Origin: Candidatus Kapaibacterium sp.
GTDB taxonomy: Bacteria; Bacteroidota; Ignavibacteria; Kapaibacteriales; UBA2268
DNA: 43,790 nucleotides
NCBI GenBank assembly: GCA_026418625.1
Contig: JAOABA010000033.1
Location: forward strand, 1 to 43,790
Direction of reading: 5' to 3'
How positions within the stretch are numbered: position 1 is the first letter of the stretch; each line of letters starts with the position of its first letter. Below are positions 36,937 to 43,790 of this stretch, piece by piece. Below the pieces are notes generated by a model. That model was not told the DNA's origin. It saw only the letters and a program-made list of their open reading frames with translations, and did not search any database. A program made the translations under genes and the position numbers.

Positions 36937-37092
36937 TCAGAATTCAAAATTGTCAACATCCTTGGTGAGTGTGTTTTATCCGTAGAGACACAGCATGCTG
37001 TGTCTCTACAAAGGATTAGCATTTCAAATTTGCCGACTGGAATTTACTATGTCCGTCTTAGTAGTTGGGTGGGACGGTTTGTCAAAATTTAA
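36937..37092 (+). pseudogene. Relic of a T9SS sorting domain, copy 2
   Basis: The frame reads KIVNILGECVLS, VETQHAVSLQR, ISISNLPTGIYYVRLSSWVG then RFVKI and stop. It is nearly identical to the end of the intact protein at 39560-39719 (NILGECVLS ... LPSGIYYVRLGDWVGRFVKIE), including the number of residues between ECVLS and LPxG. It has a stop upstream (36934) and no gene body. It repeats the segment also seen in relic 1, so two former T9SS gene ends lie here. Confidence 0.75.
36982..37009. repeat. Perfect 28-nt palindrome in relic 2
   Basis: GTAGAGACACAGCA is followed directly by its exact reverse complement, with no loop. It encodes VETQHAVSL within the relic frame, between ECVLS and the conserved LPTGIYYVRL strand. 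Confidence 0.85.
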
Positions 37093-37227
37093 AAATTTGG
37101 ATAGCATTAAGTAATTTATTAATTTAACAACTCATTTGACTTAATTATGATGGAATAAATCTTTTTTTTCAAACTTTATATGGAGCTTTAGTTATGTCTA
37201 AAGAGTATATTCCCCTCCTCCTGTATA

Positions 37228-38353
37228 ATGTATATTTTTATCCTAACATTATTATTTTCTGTTAAGTTAATGGCATTTGACTGGACTCCGTACATTGATA
37301 CTGAACCATGCAGTTTTGATATACAGACAAACGTCCCTTGGAGCGAAGAGCCACAAGAGAAAAAAAATATGTTTAACAGAAGACAGTGACAGATGCTGTT
37401 TTATGATAATATATTATGACATATGGAATGGGGTTAACTTGGATTTATATGAAGTTTTTATTGCTGCAATTTTTAATGATGGAGGTCAATGTTGTGATGA
37501 ATACAATCAGGAAGAAATTCTTGAAGTTTTTTTTAAAGATTTGTATTTCCAAAAATCAGAAGATGATGCCGGATTTTATAATCAGGTTACACTTAAGTGG
37601 ATTAAACAAGCACCATATCTGGGATTCAGAACAATAAAAGGAAAGTGTATCGAAGGCGAAACAATTTGTGAGTTGGTCTGTTGCACAATGCCAATTGAAA
37701 TAACTTTCGGTGGCGAAGGATATCAATATTATCAGGTTAGAAATATTACAATTGGACCTTCACAATATACATCACCCCAATGCAGCATACCCTGTATTCA
37801 GTCTTGTATAGTCGAAAAACAAGGGGTGGAGCCTGTAAAATGTCCAATACCTTGCAATTACGGTGAATGGTCAGAAGTACAAGAACAGATAATTGATGTA
37901 TATAATTGTCCGGGTTGCCAGATAACAATCAGATTTCAAAGTAGAACAACGGACCAATGCCCACCTGAAAATTTTGAATATTATGATTATAGACTTCTTG
38001 GCTGGTCGAGAAATATTCAAGGTTGCATTAATTGTTTGCAATGGGAGGAATTTTATTATAGTTATGCCGTTAATTGGTTACTAAGGGATGGTGGCTTACC
38101 TAAGCCTACAGAGCTTAATGAATGTTTTACAAACTACAGAATAATCAGTTCGACTTGCTGGAGATTTGTTCAAAGAAATGGTCAATACATTGCCGAGCCT
38201 TGCGAAACGGAAAAATGTTGTTATAAACTTTTTAGGATTTGTAAAACAGAAGAAAATCCTGATAGATGGACTACTACAGAATTAGAAAATAATTACCCGA
38301 TTGAGCAATGTGACCAGCCTTGTATTAGAATATGTAATATAGTACCATATTAG
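37228..38353 (+). CDS. Secreted Cys-rich protein, frameshifted near the N-terminus
   Basis: The reading frame from ATG 37228 gives a signal peptide and mature start (MYIFILTLLFSVKLMAFDW), then runs to a run of eight A at 37360-37367. From there the next frame continues as ICLTEDSDRCCFMIIYYDIW to the stop at 38353. One extra A in the homopolymer explains the break. The main body has more than 25 Cys, many as CxxC or CC pairs, and no named domain that I recognise. Loose resemblance to the Cys-rich repeat protein at 26458-27417 is compositional. An ATG at 37194 with GGAG upstream is in a third frame. The next gene starts 19 nt after the stop. Confidence 0.65.
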
Positions 38354-38372
38354 TTTTGGAAAGGTTGAAAGA

Positions 38373-39719
38373 ATGAAGATAAAAGCTGTCCTTCTAATAA
38401 TAATTATTTTCCCAGTTTTGGTTCAAGCTCAAAGTGGAAAGTGGGAGGTAATTGATACATTAAGATTCATTCAACCAGGTCATCAATATCCATGGGAAAT
38501 GAATTACATAAAAATTGAAAAGAGAGGAAATACAATTTGTGCTTTTGGTAATATGAGCCGACAATATCCTTGGAATCGAGTATCATGGGATAATGGTAAA
38601 ACATGGTCTTCTACCTTAATGGACTCAGCAAGATACAATCCTGATGATTCTTATCGTCCGGGAATAATCAATTCCGTTTCATTTCCAAACGAAAATTTTT
38701 GCATTATTTCGACTGACTCTGCATATTTTTGGATATCAAAGAACAAATTGAAATCTTGGGAAAAAAAGACAATAAAATCAGGAGAATCTATATATCATAT
38801 AAAATTTCTAAATGATAATGTTGGGTATGGTTTGCGAAAAAAAAAATTAATGATAACTAAAGACGGAGGAAATAACTGGCACGAAAAAGAAATTGTATCA
38901 CCTGACTCACTATCTGATTTTTCAGTGAATGATATGGTTGTTTTTCCTGATAAAATCATTTTACTCATTTATTTACCTAAAAATAAAACAAAATATACAT
39001 TCATATCTACCAATGATGGTGAAACATGGAATTATTATTATTCAGACACATTGAAGTTTCAGAAGGTGTTTTTTCTCGACAAGAATAATGGCTGGGGCTG
39101 TGGTGGACATCAAACCCAACAGGATTCACCTGTTTTAAGGGATGTGATTGTTCACACAACAGATGGAGGAAAAACCTGGCAAAGGCAACTCGATACATTA
39201 GTAATCCCACCGATGGGTTTAAATCAAGTCTATTTTGTTGATAAAGAAAATGGATTTGCTCATGGACAGGGAAGAAAATTATGGCGAACAACAGACGGAG
39301 GCAAACAATGGATAAGAGATACAAGTTTCAATAGTAGAAATATTCCATGGCCTACTATTGACATAGCACCAGTATCGCAGGATCTTATCTATGCATGTTC
39401 AGAATACATTGGATTAACATACAAATACTCAGAATCTACATCAGTTGTTCCCGATATAAAACAAAGTTTATTACCGGTGTTATCAGTTTCCCCCAATCCA
39501 GCAAAAGATTATATTGAAATAATTTATAGTATAGGGACAGGTCTCAGTCTTGCCTATACTGACGAAATAAATATCTACAACATTCTTGGTGAGTGTGTAT
39601 TATCAGAGAAAATTCATCAGATAACTCAGAGTTATCGGATGAATATCGAACATTTGCCATCAGGAATTTACTATGTCCGTCTTGGTGATTGGGTGGGACG
39701 CTTTGTCAAAATTGAATAA
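38373..39719 (+). CDS. T9SS-exported YCF48/Asp-box-repeat protein
   Basis: This 448-residue protein has a signal peptide (residues 1-20, ending VLVQAQ). The body carries repeats of the Asp-box/YCF48 beta-propeller type: VSWDNGKTWSS, MITKDGGNNWHEKE, ISTNDGETWNYYY, VHTTDGGKTWQRQ and WRTTDGGKQWIRD. From residue 370 a T9SS sorting domain follows, with SVSPNPAKDYIEI, DEINIYNILGECVLS, LPSGIYYVRLGDWVG and RFVKIE. The two loops of this domain are encoded by 33-nt palindromic DNA (see findings). It is probably in an operon with the Cys-rich gene before it. The ligand is unknown. Confidence 0.88.
   Translation: MKIKAVLLIIIIFPVLVQAQSGKWEVIDTLRFIQPGHQYPWEMNYIKIEKRGNTICAFGNMSRQYPWNRVSWDNGKTWSSTLMDSARYNPDDSYRPGIINSVSFPNENFCIISTDSAYFWISKNKLKSWEKKTIKSGESIYHIKFLNDNVGYGLRKKKLMITKDGGNNWHEKEIVSPDSLSDFSVNDMVVFPDKIILLIYLPKNKTKYTFISTNDGETWNYYYSDTLKFQKVFFLDKNNGWGCGGHQTQQDSPVLRDVIVHTTDGGKTWQRQLDTLVIPPMGLNQVYFVDKENGFAHGQGRKLWRTTDGGKQWIRDTSFNSRNIPWPTIDIAPVSQDLIYACSEYIGLTYKYSESTSVVPDIKQSLLPVLSVSPNPAKDYIEIIYSIGTGLSLAYTDEINIYNILGECVLSEKIHQITQSYRMNIEHLPSGIYYVRLGDWVGRFVKIE
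39528..39560. repeat. In-frame 33-nt imperfect palindrome in the sorting domain, loop 1
   Basis: The ends AGTATAGG (39528-39535) and CCTATACT (39553-39560) pair perfectly; the inner part is decayed. The element is exactly eleven codons in frame (SIGTGLSLAYT) and lies at the loop position where relic 1 has its 30-nt palindrome. Confidence 0.65.
39612..39644. repeat. In-frame 33-nt near-perfect palindrome in the sorting domain, loop 2
   Basis: Arms ATTCATCAGATAACTC and GAGTTATCGGATGAAT pair at 15 of 16 positions around a single central A. The element is exactly eleven codons in frame (IHQITQSYRMN) and sits where relic 2 carries its 28-nt palindrome. Confidence 0.85.
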
Positions 39720-39739
39720 CCACTACTTTCAAGTAGTGG
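39720..39739 (+). terminator. Hairpin after the T9SS gene
   Basis: CCACTACTT-TC-AAGTAGTGG directly follows the stop codon at 39717-39719. The 9-bp stem has only a 2-nt loop and no clean T-run, so it may be a repeat that also acts as a terminator or mRNA stabiliser. Confidence 0.45.
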
Positions 39740-39803
39740 AGAAAGAAAAAATATTTCTAAAGAAGACTTCCGTTAGAACAGGCATCCCTTTCAGTGCAAA
39801 GAA

Positions 39804-39836
39804 AGATGTCCTACACTTCAAAGGTGTAGGACATCT
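39804..39836. repeat. 13-bp-stem palindrome between convergent genes
   Basis: AGATGTCCTACAC (39804-39816) and GTGTAGGACATCT (39824-39836) form a perfect stem with a 7-nt loop. It could serve as a terminator for the converging T9SS and peroxiredoxin genes. Its form is that of the dispersed palindromic repeats of this genome. Confidence 0.65.
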
Positions 39837-39897
39837 GATTATTTGGTAAATCCAGAATTTTTTACTGTTTATAAAAACATATCAAAATAAAAGAATA

Positions 39898-40557
39898 TTA
39901 TTCGCTTTTATCATTCAAGTCTTTATAGCAGAACCACCAATCATAGTTCTTATACCTGCTTTTCTTATATTGAGCGGCTTTAATATCGGAAGCAGGTGGA
40001 ACTATAACATTATCACCGATTAATTCATTATTGGGCCAATTAGCTGGCATTGCAGCGTGGTTGTTGTCTGCAATCTGAATAGCTTTGACCATTCTCAATA
40101 ATTCATCAAAGTTACGTCCGAGTTCCTGTGGATAATAAAGAATCGCTCTGATTTTCCCGGTAGGATCAACTAAGAAGACTGCTCTAACAGTATTTGTGCC
40201 TTTGCCGGGATGGATAAAACCTAATTTCTTTGCTAAATCGCCATTATCGGCAATTATTGGAAATTGAATTTCGATGTTTAAATTGTCTTTTATCCATTCA
40301 ACCCATTTAATGTGTGAAAAAACCTGATCAATAGACAAACCGATTAATTCGGTATTCAATTTCTTGAATTCATCATATCTTTTTTGAAAAGCATAGAATT
40401 CGGTTGTGCAAACCGGTGTGAAATCAGCCGGATGACTGAAAAGAATGAACCATTTGCCTTGAAAATCCTTTGGAATGACCATTTTTCCGTGTGTTGTTTG
40501 AACTTCGAATTCCGGGAACATATCCCCGATGAGTGGCATTGAACCATATTGTTCCAT
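39898..40557 (-). CDS. 1-Cys/Prx6-type peroxiredoxin
   Basis: This 219-residue thiol peroxidase reduces H2O2 and organic peroxides. The peroxidatic Cys is C50 in [13 protein letters not shown]. The length and the long C-terminal domain ([20 protein letters not shown], then [36 protein letters not shown]) mark the Prx6 group. One more Cys near residue 211 (WWFCYKD) is in the position where some archaeal members have resolving Cys. GGAGG precedes the ATG. It is the third gene of the perR-dps-prx operon, 38 nt after dps. Confidence 0.93.
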   Translation of the reverse strand: MEQYGSMPLIGDMFPEFEVQTTHGKMVIPKDFQGKWFILFSHPADFTPVCTTEFYAFQKRYDEFKKLNTELIGLSIDQVFSHIKWVEWIKDNLNIEIQFPIIADNGDLAKKLGFIHPGKGTNTVRAVFLVDPTGKIRAILYYPQELGRNFDELLRMVKAIQIADNNHAAMPANWPNNELIGDNVIVPPASDIKAAQYKKSRYKNYDWWFCYKDLNDKSE

Positions 40558-40595
40558 AAAAATTCCTCCTTTATTGAATTAGTTATTAATAATAA

Positions 40596-41069
40596 TTAGT
40601 TGTTTAAATAAGCAGAATACATCCAAACAAGTTTTTCTTGCTCTCTGATATAATCGGACATTAGCGCATTTGTTCCTTCGTCGCCAGCTTCGGCTGATAA
40701 TTCAAGAATTTTTCGCTGAAGCATAAGAAGTTTTTTGAAACTGTCTAAAATTGACTCAACACAAGCCTTACCATCAAAAACATTCACAGCGGGTTGAATT
40801 TGTGAATTTTTCAAATAATCCGTGAAACTGTGAAATGGGGTGTGGCTGAGTGTTAAAAGCCTCTCAGCTATTTCGTCAATCTTAAGTTGAATGTTGTTAT
40901 AAAGCTCTTCGAATTTCAAGTGCAATTCAAAGAACTTATCACCTTTGATATTCCAATGAAATCCTCTTAAGTTTTGATAAAACACCTGATAGTTAGCAAG
41001 TAAGATGTTAAGTTTTTCGGCTAATTTTTTTGATTTTTGTGCATCGAGACCAATTCTGTTTGTTGCCAT
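40596..41069 (-). CDS. dps: Dps-family ferritin
   Basis: This 157-residue mini-ferritin oxidises Fe2+ with H2O2 and stores the iron, protecting DNA. The ferroxidase residues H38, H50, E54, D65 and E69 (GFHWNIKG ... FFELHLKFEELY ... DEIAER) have the standard spacing. The start chosen is ATG 41069, which has AAGGAGGT 5 nt upstream; a longer frame to 41108 would run into perR and lacks such a site. It begins 22 nt after the perR stop, so the two share a transcript. Confidence 0.93.
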   Translation of the reverse strand: MATNRIGLDAQKSKKLAEKLNILLANYQVFYQNLRGFHWNIKGDKFFELHLKFEELYNNIQLKIDEIAERLLTLSHTPFHSFTDYLKNSQIQPAVNVFDGKACVESILDSFKKLLMLQRKILELSAEAGDEGTNALMSDYIREQEKLVWMYSAYLNN

Positions 41070-41091
41070 AGTTACCTCCTTAAAAAAATGT

Positions 41092-41505
41092 TTATTTAAA
41101 TTCTCCAATTAGTTGAAGATTTATTTCTTTTAACTCAAAATTATCAATTTTTTTGTTTTTAAAATAGTTTTCTATCATATTTTTTAAATCATTGTCATAA
41201 TAATCTTCCAATTTGTTTTTCTCAGGATGATATAAATGAAAATGATTAGTTGTGATTGCGTCATATCTCACGTAATCACAATCTGTTTTTATTGCCCTAA
41301 CAAGACCGACTTCTTTCAGCGACTCAAGAGTTTTATAAACAGTAGCCAAAGAAATCGTCGGATACTGTTTTAAAATGGTTTTATAAAGCTCCTCAGCCGA
41401 AGGATGTGTTTTGGTTTTCATCAAAGCATCCAAAACAGCCACCCTTTGATGAGTTGCCTTCAAACCAGATTTATTTAACTTCTCTATGATATCTTTTTTA
41501 TTCAT
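41092..41505 (-). CDS. perR: PerR-type Fur-family peroxide regulator without structural Zn cysteines
   Basis: This 137-residue repressor has the winged-helix region (GLKATHQRVAVLDALM and ISLATVYKTLESLKEVGLV). All five metal-sensing ligands of PerR are present with a constant offset of three from Bacillus subtilis: H34, D82, H88, H90 and D101. Asp rather than Glu at the last site favours PerR over Fur. Both CxxC pairs of the structural zinc site are missing; the first is replaced by YHPEKN and the only Cys is C76. The ATG at 41505 is preferred over a TTG at 41517. It leads a dps-peroxiredoxin operon. Confidence 0.88.
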   Translation of the reverse strand: MNKKDIIEKLNKSGLKATHQRVAVLDALMKTKTHPSAEELYKTILKQYPTISLATVYKTLESLKEVGLVRAIKTDCDYVRYDAITTNHFHLYHPEKNKLEDYYDNDLKNMIENYFKNKKIDNFELKEINLQLIGEFK

Positions 41506-41517
41506 AATATTAACCAA

Positions 41518-41539
41518 TATTAGCTAATAACGATTATCA
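41518..41539 (-). promoter_or_regulatory. Candidate PerR box and palindrome upstream of perR
   Basis: On the minus strand, TGATAAT-C-GTTATTA (41525-41539) matches 12 of 14 arm positions of the 7-1-7 Fur/PerR consensus TGATAAT-N-ATTATCA. A perfect 12-nt palindrome, TATTAGCTAATA (41518-41529), overlaps it. The site is 20-34 nt upstream of the perR ATG, well placed for autorepression of the whole operon. Confidence 0.6.
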
Positions 41540-41838
41540 TTTAGGAATTATTGTTAAATATTTTAAAAATTTTTTTGATGTATTTTGTATAGTTTGAAAA
41601 TTTAGTTTTTAACAAAAAATATATTGCTTTAAGCAAATTTGAAAAAAAATGAAATGATTTTCTTAAATTTGGATGTTTGATAAGAAATACTGCGCTTGTC
41701 TTATCGAAAAGATAGAATAATTTATTTTTTTTAACTAATGAACTATCTGATGAAAAAATATTTGTTTATATCGTTAGGAACAAGCATATTAAAGTTAAAA
41801 AATTAAGAGATAGAATTTATAAATGTTGATATAAATTA
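41540..41838. other. Intergenic region before the R-M genes
   Basis: This AT-rich stretch between the perR promoter and the methylase holds no convincing gene. A hairpin with arms GATAAG and CTTATC (about 41680-41704) contains a GCGC tetramer in its loop. A tiny frame of 18 codons near 41752 (MKKYLFISLGTSILKLKN) has no support. No C-protein gene is present. Confidence 0.5.
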
Positions 41839-42642
41839 ATGGAAATCAACAAAATATATTGCGAAGATTGTCTAATGACTATGGCAAGAATGCCCGAAGA
41901 ATTTGTTGATTTTATAATAACTTCCCCACCTTATGATGATATAAGAAATTACAATGGATTCCGCTTCGAGTTTGAAAAAATTGCCAATGAGCTATTTAGA
42001 ATTTTAAAAAAAGGTGGTGTAATGATTTGGGTGGTTGCTGATGCAACTATTGATGGAAGCGAAACAGGAACATCTTTTAAACAAGCGCTTTATTTTAAAG
42101 AGAGAGTTGGTTTTCGATTGCACGATACAATGATTTATTACAAAAACAACCCTATGCCTCAGACGGGAAATCGCTATCATCAACATTTTGAGTATATGTT
42201 TGCATTTTCTAAAGGTAATCCAAAAACATTCAATCCAATTACAGAACCCACAAAATATCATGGACTTGCAAATATGAAAAACCGTGGTAAAGAAGGTTCG
42301 CTTGATTATGAAAAAGTTCCTCGCACAGTGGAGAAAAAAGTTGGTAATGTATTTTTTTATTCTGTTGGTGGCGGCATTTCAACAAAAGATAAAATTGCTT
42401 ATCAACATCCTGCTATTTTTCCTGAGCAGTTAGTTTATGATCAAATTTATACTTGGACAAACGAGGGTGATTTGGTTTATGATCCATTCATAGGTAGTGG
42501 AACAACTGCTAAAGTAGCACATTTAATGAATCGTCTATGGATTGGCTCTGAAATATCAAAAGAATATGTTGAAATTGCTGAAAGAAGACTAGAAGAATAT
42601 ATATCAAAAAATTTATTTTCATTAAATAATGACAAATTTTGA
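41839..42642 (+). CDS. DNA methyltransferase, beta class, probably N4-cytosine
   Basis: This 267-residue methylase has the catalytic motif T28-S-P-P-Y32 near the N-terminus and the SAM-binding motif DPFIGSGT near residues 215-222, the order of the beta class. SPPY, rather than DPPY, is typical of N4-cytosine enzymes. It has no C5-cytosine PCQ motif. The central part (about 90-180) is the target-recognition region. Its last five codons overlap the endonuclease gene, so the pair is a type II restriction-modification system. The neighbour suggests GCGC as the target. There is no Shine-Dalgarno. Confidence 0.9.
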   Translation: MEINKIYCEDCLMTMARMPEEFVDFIITSPPYDDIRNYNGFRFEFEKIANELFRILKKGGVMIWVVADATIDGSETGTSFKQALYFKERVGFRLHDTMIYYKNNPMPQTGNRYHQHFEYMFAFSKGNPKTFNPITEPTKYHGLANMKNRGKEGSLDYEKVPRTVEKKVGNVFFYSVGGGISTKDKIAYQHPAIFPEQLVYDQIYTWTNEGDLVYDPFIGSGTTAKVAHLMNRLWIGSEISKEYVEIAERRLEEYISKNLFSLNNDKF

Positions 42643-43384
42643 GGTAGGCTCTAAAACAGCTAAAAATGGTTTCAAGAATGAAGATGATATTGTTAATAAA
42701 TTTAACAATTGGCAAAAAGATAAAGATGCCCAAGAATGGCTAATAATAATGAATTATGATTTAAACGAGATAGAATTCGTTAAAGCTATCAAAATCTCTG
42801 GTTATAAAACAGATGTTCAGGTTCAAGTAACCATTAAATTAAAGAGTTCTATAGATGTTCAAAATATTCAAGTCAAATTAGTCAGTAATCCAAAAGGATT
42901 TAACCAAATAGATAAACATTTGATTGATCATTATGTTGAATTATGGAACATTCCTGAGAAAATAACTTATTTTTTGAAACTTTATACTGGTGAAATTAAG
43001 CCAATTTTTAAAATAACTAAAGACAAACGAAGAATGTTAGCAAATGAGTTTTCTGCTGAAGAGCAAAGTATAATCTTAGAATGGTTAAGGAAAAATCAGT
43101 CTATGATTGTTAGCGATTTATTGAAAGGTAGAGGAAAATTTGCAGCAGAATGGTTCTTAGTCGCTCAAAAAATACATAAAAATGCACGTTGGATATTAAA
43201 GCCTATGAATTTTTGTTTGAACTTTTTCGGTAACGGTGAGGTAAAAATTACACCAAGAGGCAATTTTAAAATTGCAAAAATTACGATGCAACGAAAGGGA
43301 GGTGATGCAGGAAGAAAGACAGCAAATATGCTACAATTTAAAATTAACCCTGCAGAATTATTTGACATCAATAATTATTTATAA
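42629..43384 (+). CDS. HinP1I-like type II restriction endonuclease
   Basis: This 251-residue protein closely resembles R.HinP1I, which cuts G^CGC, as I recall that sequence. Shared stretches are ELGSKTAK-like EVGSKTAKNGFKNE at the N-terminus, SGYKTD, NIQVKLVSNPKGFNQIDKH, TKDKRRM, FAAEWFLVAQKIHKNARWIL and QRKGGDAGRKTANMLQFKI. The PD-(D/E)XK catalytic residues D62, Q81 and K83 fall at the same positions as in HinP1I. Length is normal (HinP1I is about 247). It overlaps the methylase by 14 nt. Confidence 0.88.
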   Translation: MTNFEVGSKTAKNGFKNEDDIVNKFNNWQKDKDAQEWLIIMNYDLNEIEFVKAIKISGYKTDVQVQVTIKLKSSIDVQNIQVKLVSNPKGFNQIDKHLIDHYVELWNIPEKITYFLKLYTGEIKPIFKITKDKRRMLANEFSAEEQSIILEWLRKNQSMIVSDLLKGRGKFAAEWFLVAQKIHKNARWILKPMNFCLNFFGNGEVKITPRGNFKIAKITMQRKGGDAGRKTANMLQFKINPAELFDINNYL

Positions 43385-43653
43385 AAATTTGATAAATCTT
43401 AGCCTTGTCATTAAACTGAAAAATTTAATAGGAAAAAATTAAATGAAATGCATTAAAAAAAACTATTACTTTATGTAGAAATGGTGCTGCTTTCAATGTA
43501 AAATATATAGTATAATTCAACAAGATCAAGTGTAAAATAAAATTACAGCTATTTTTAAGAATTTACAGTTGATTATGTGATTCAGAGAGTTTATTATTAA
43601 ATAAATAAAATATAAATTTGTTAAGATTATAGATATAATGTTTTGATTAATAG

Positions 43654-43678
43654 TGAAGTGGACCCCGAAAAGTAGACA
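43654..43678 (+). repeat. Left inverted-repeat end of an IS3-family element
   Basis: TGAAGTGGACCCC followed by GAAAAGTAGACA is the kind of terminal sequence found at IS3-family ends, starting with TG. It lies 43 nt before the OrfA start. The other end is beyond the window. The preceding gap (43385-43653) shows nothing recognisable. Confidence 0.7.
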
Positions 43679-43720
43679 AAAATAAATATTATTTTTGTAA
43701 ACAAACAAGGGAGAAAAATT

Positions 43721-43790
43721 ATGAGAGCAACGAAATACACAACAGAATTCAAAGAACGAGCAGTAAGATTAGTTCTTGAACAAGGACTAA
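43721..43790 (+). CDS. IS3-family transposase OrfA, N-terminal fragment
   Basis: The frame MRATKYTTEFKERAVRLVLE, continuing to the window edge, is the helix-turn-helix N-terminus of IS3/IS911-type OrfA. GGGAG lies 8-12 nt upstream of the ATG. The gene is cut by the end of the window, so completeness cannot be judged. It places a mobile element immediately downstream of the restriction-modification pair. Confidence 0.85.
   Translation, partial: MRATKYTTEFKERAVRLVLEQGL

Larger units (their letters stand above)
35988..37193. other. Gene-free repeat graveyard
   Basis: This 1.2-kb stretch contains no intact gene. From 35988 to 36250 only one small hairpin is visible (TCAAGC/GCTTGA, 36025-36042). 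From 36251 on it holds a degraded MITE, two sorting-domain relics and at least five types of palindromic repeat, listed separately. Frames of 60-120 codons on either strand here run through palindromes and are not credible genes. Confidence 0.8.

Noticed and set aside
36663-37022. Minus-strand frame of 119 codons
   Set aside because: It runs through four palindromic repeats and a relic; no start site or domain supports it.
40581-40600. AT palindrome TTATTAATAATAA as a second PerR box before the peroxiredoxin
   Set aside because: It matches the consensus poorly and such palindromes arise easily in this base composition.
41070-41108. Longer N-terminus for Dps
   Set aside because: It overlaps perR and lacks a ribosome site, while ATG 41069 has AAGGAGGT.
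41752-41808. Tiny frame MKKYLFISLGTSILKLKN as a restriction control peptide
   Set aside because: Eighteen codons, no ribosome site and no helix-turn-helix.

Overview
The window is AT-rich (about one third G+C by eye) and reads as the chromosome of a Bacteroidota-lineage bacterium. Three gene ends carry type IX secretion (T9SS) C-terminal sorting domains, one secreted giant has plant-type leucine-rich repeats, Shine-Dalgarno sequences are strong in front of some genes and absent from others, and short palindromic repeats are scattered between genes. The repeat types and the form of the sorting domains remind me of the Ignavibacteria/Kapabacteria side of the phylum, but that placement is inference. 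No rRNA, tRNA or CRISPR array was seen.

Layout. 1-975: end of xseA, then xseB. 1179-7054: a secreted LRR/Ig/T9SS giant broken by one frameshift. 7114-18196 (minus): a tightly packed run of ten genes, transcribed ackA, pta, a stand-alone AsnRS-like enzyme, hutH, ptb, buk, a family-4 uracil-DNA glycosylase, ddl, a PfkB kinase and a secreted CBM9-like protein. 18332-19582 (minus): an N-acetylmuramoyl-alanine amidase. 19654-26258 (plus): a homocysteine methyltransferase/MTHFR fusion, full-length metH, a DinB-like protein and a DUF454 membrane protein. 26297-26419: a small hairpin element with 10-bp terminal repeats. 26458-32053 (minus): a Cys-rich repeat protein, a CtpE-like P-type ATPase with a small partner gene, and glutamate dehydrogenase. 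32270-35987: an LVIVD lipoprotein, a TPR lipoprotein and a family-4 glycosyltransferase. 35988-37193: a graveyard of palindromic repeats containing two T9SS-domain relics. 37228-39719: a frameshifted Cys-rich secreted protein and an intact T9SS protein. 39898-41505 (minus): a perR-dps-peroxiredoxin operon. 41839-43384: a restriction-modification pair. 43654 to the end: the left end of an IS3-family element.

How the genes fit together. Pta-AckA and Ptb-Buk give two substrate-level phosphorylation steps. With HutH and glutamate dehydrogenase this suggests an amino-acid-fermenting or amino-acid-using heterotroph. The PerR operon handles peroxide and iron. The MetF-fusion/MetH pair makes methyl-THF and passes the methyl group to homocysteine.

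The most unusual signal is in the T9SS sorting domain of the 38373-39719 protein and in two relic domains at 36.5-37.1 kb. The same two surface-loop positions are encoded, in frame, by palindromic DNA of about 30 nt that differs from copy to copy. This looks like palindromic mobile elements using sorting-domain loops as landing sites. Other notable points are an Ala-Cys-Gly MIO triad in HutH, an AsnRS-like putative asparagine synthetase beside that ammonia-lyase, a HinP1I-like endonuclease paired with an apparent N4-cytosine methylase, and a PerR without structural zinc cysteines.
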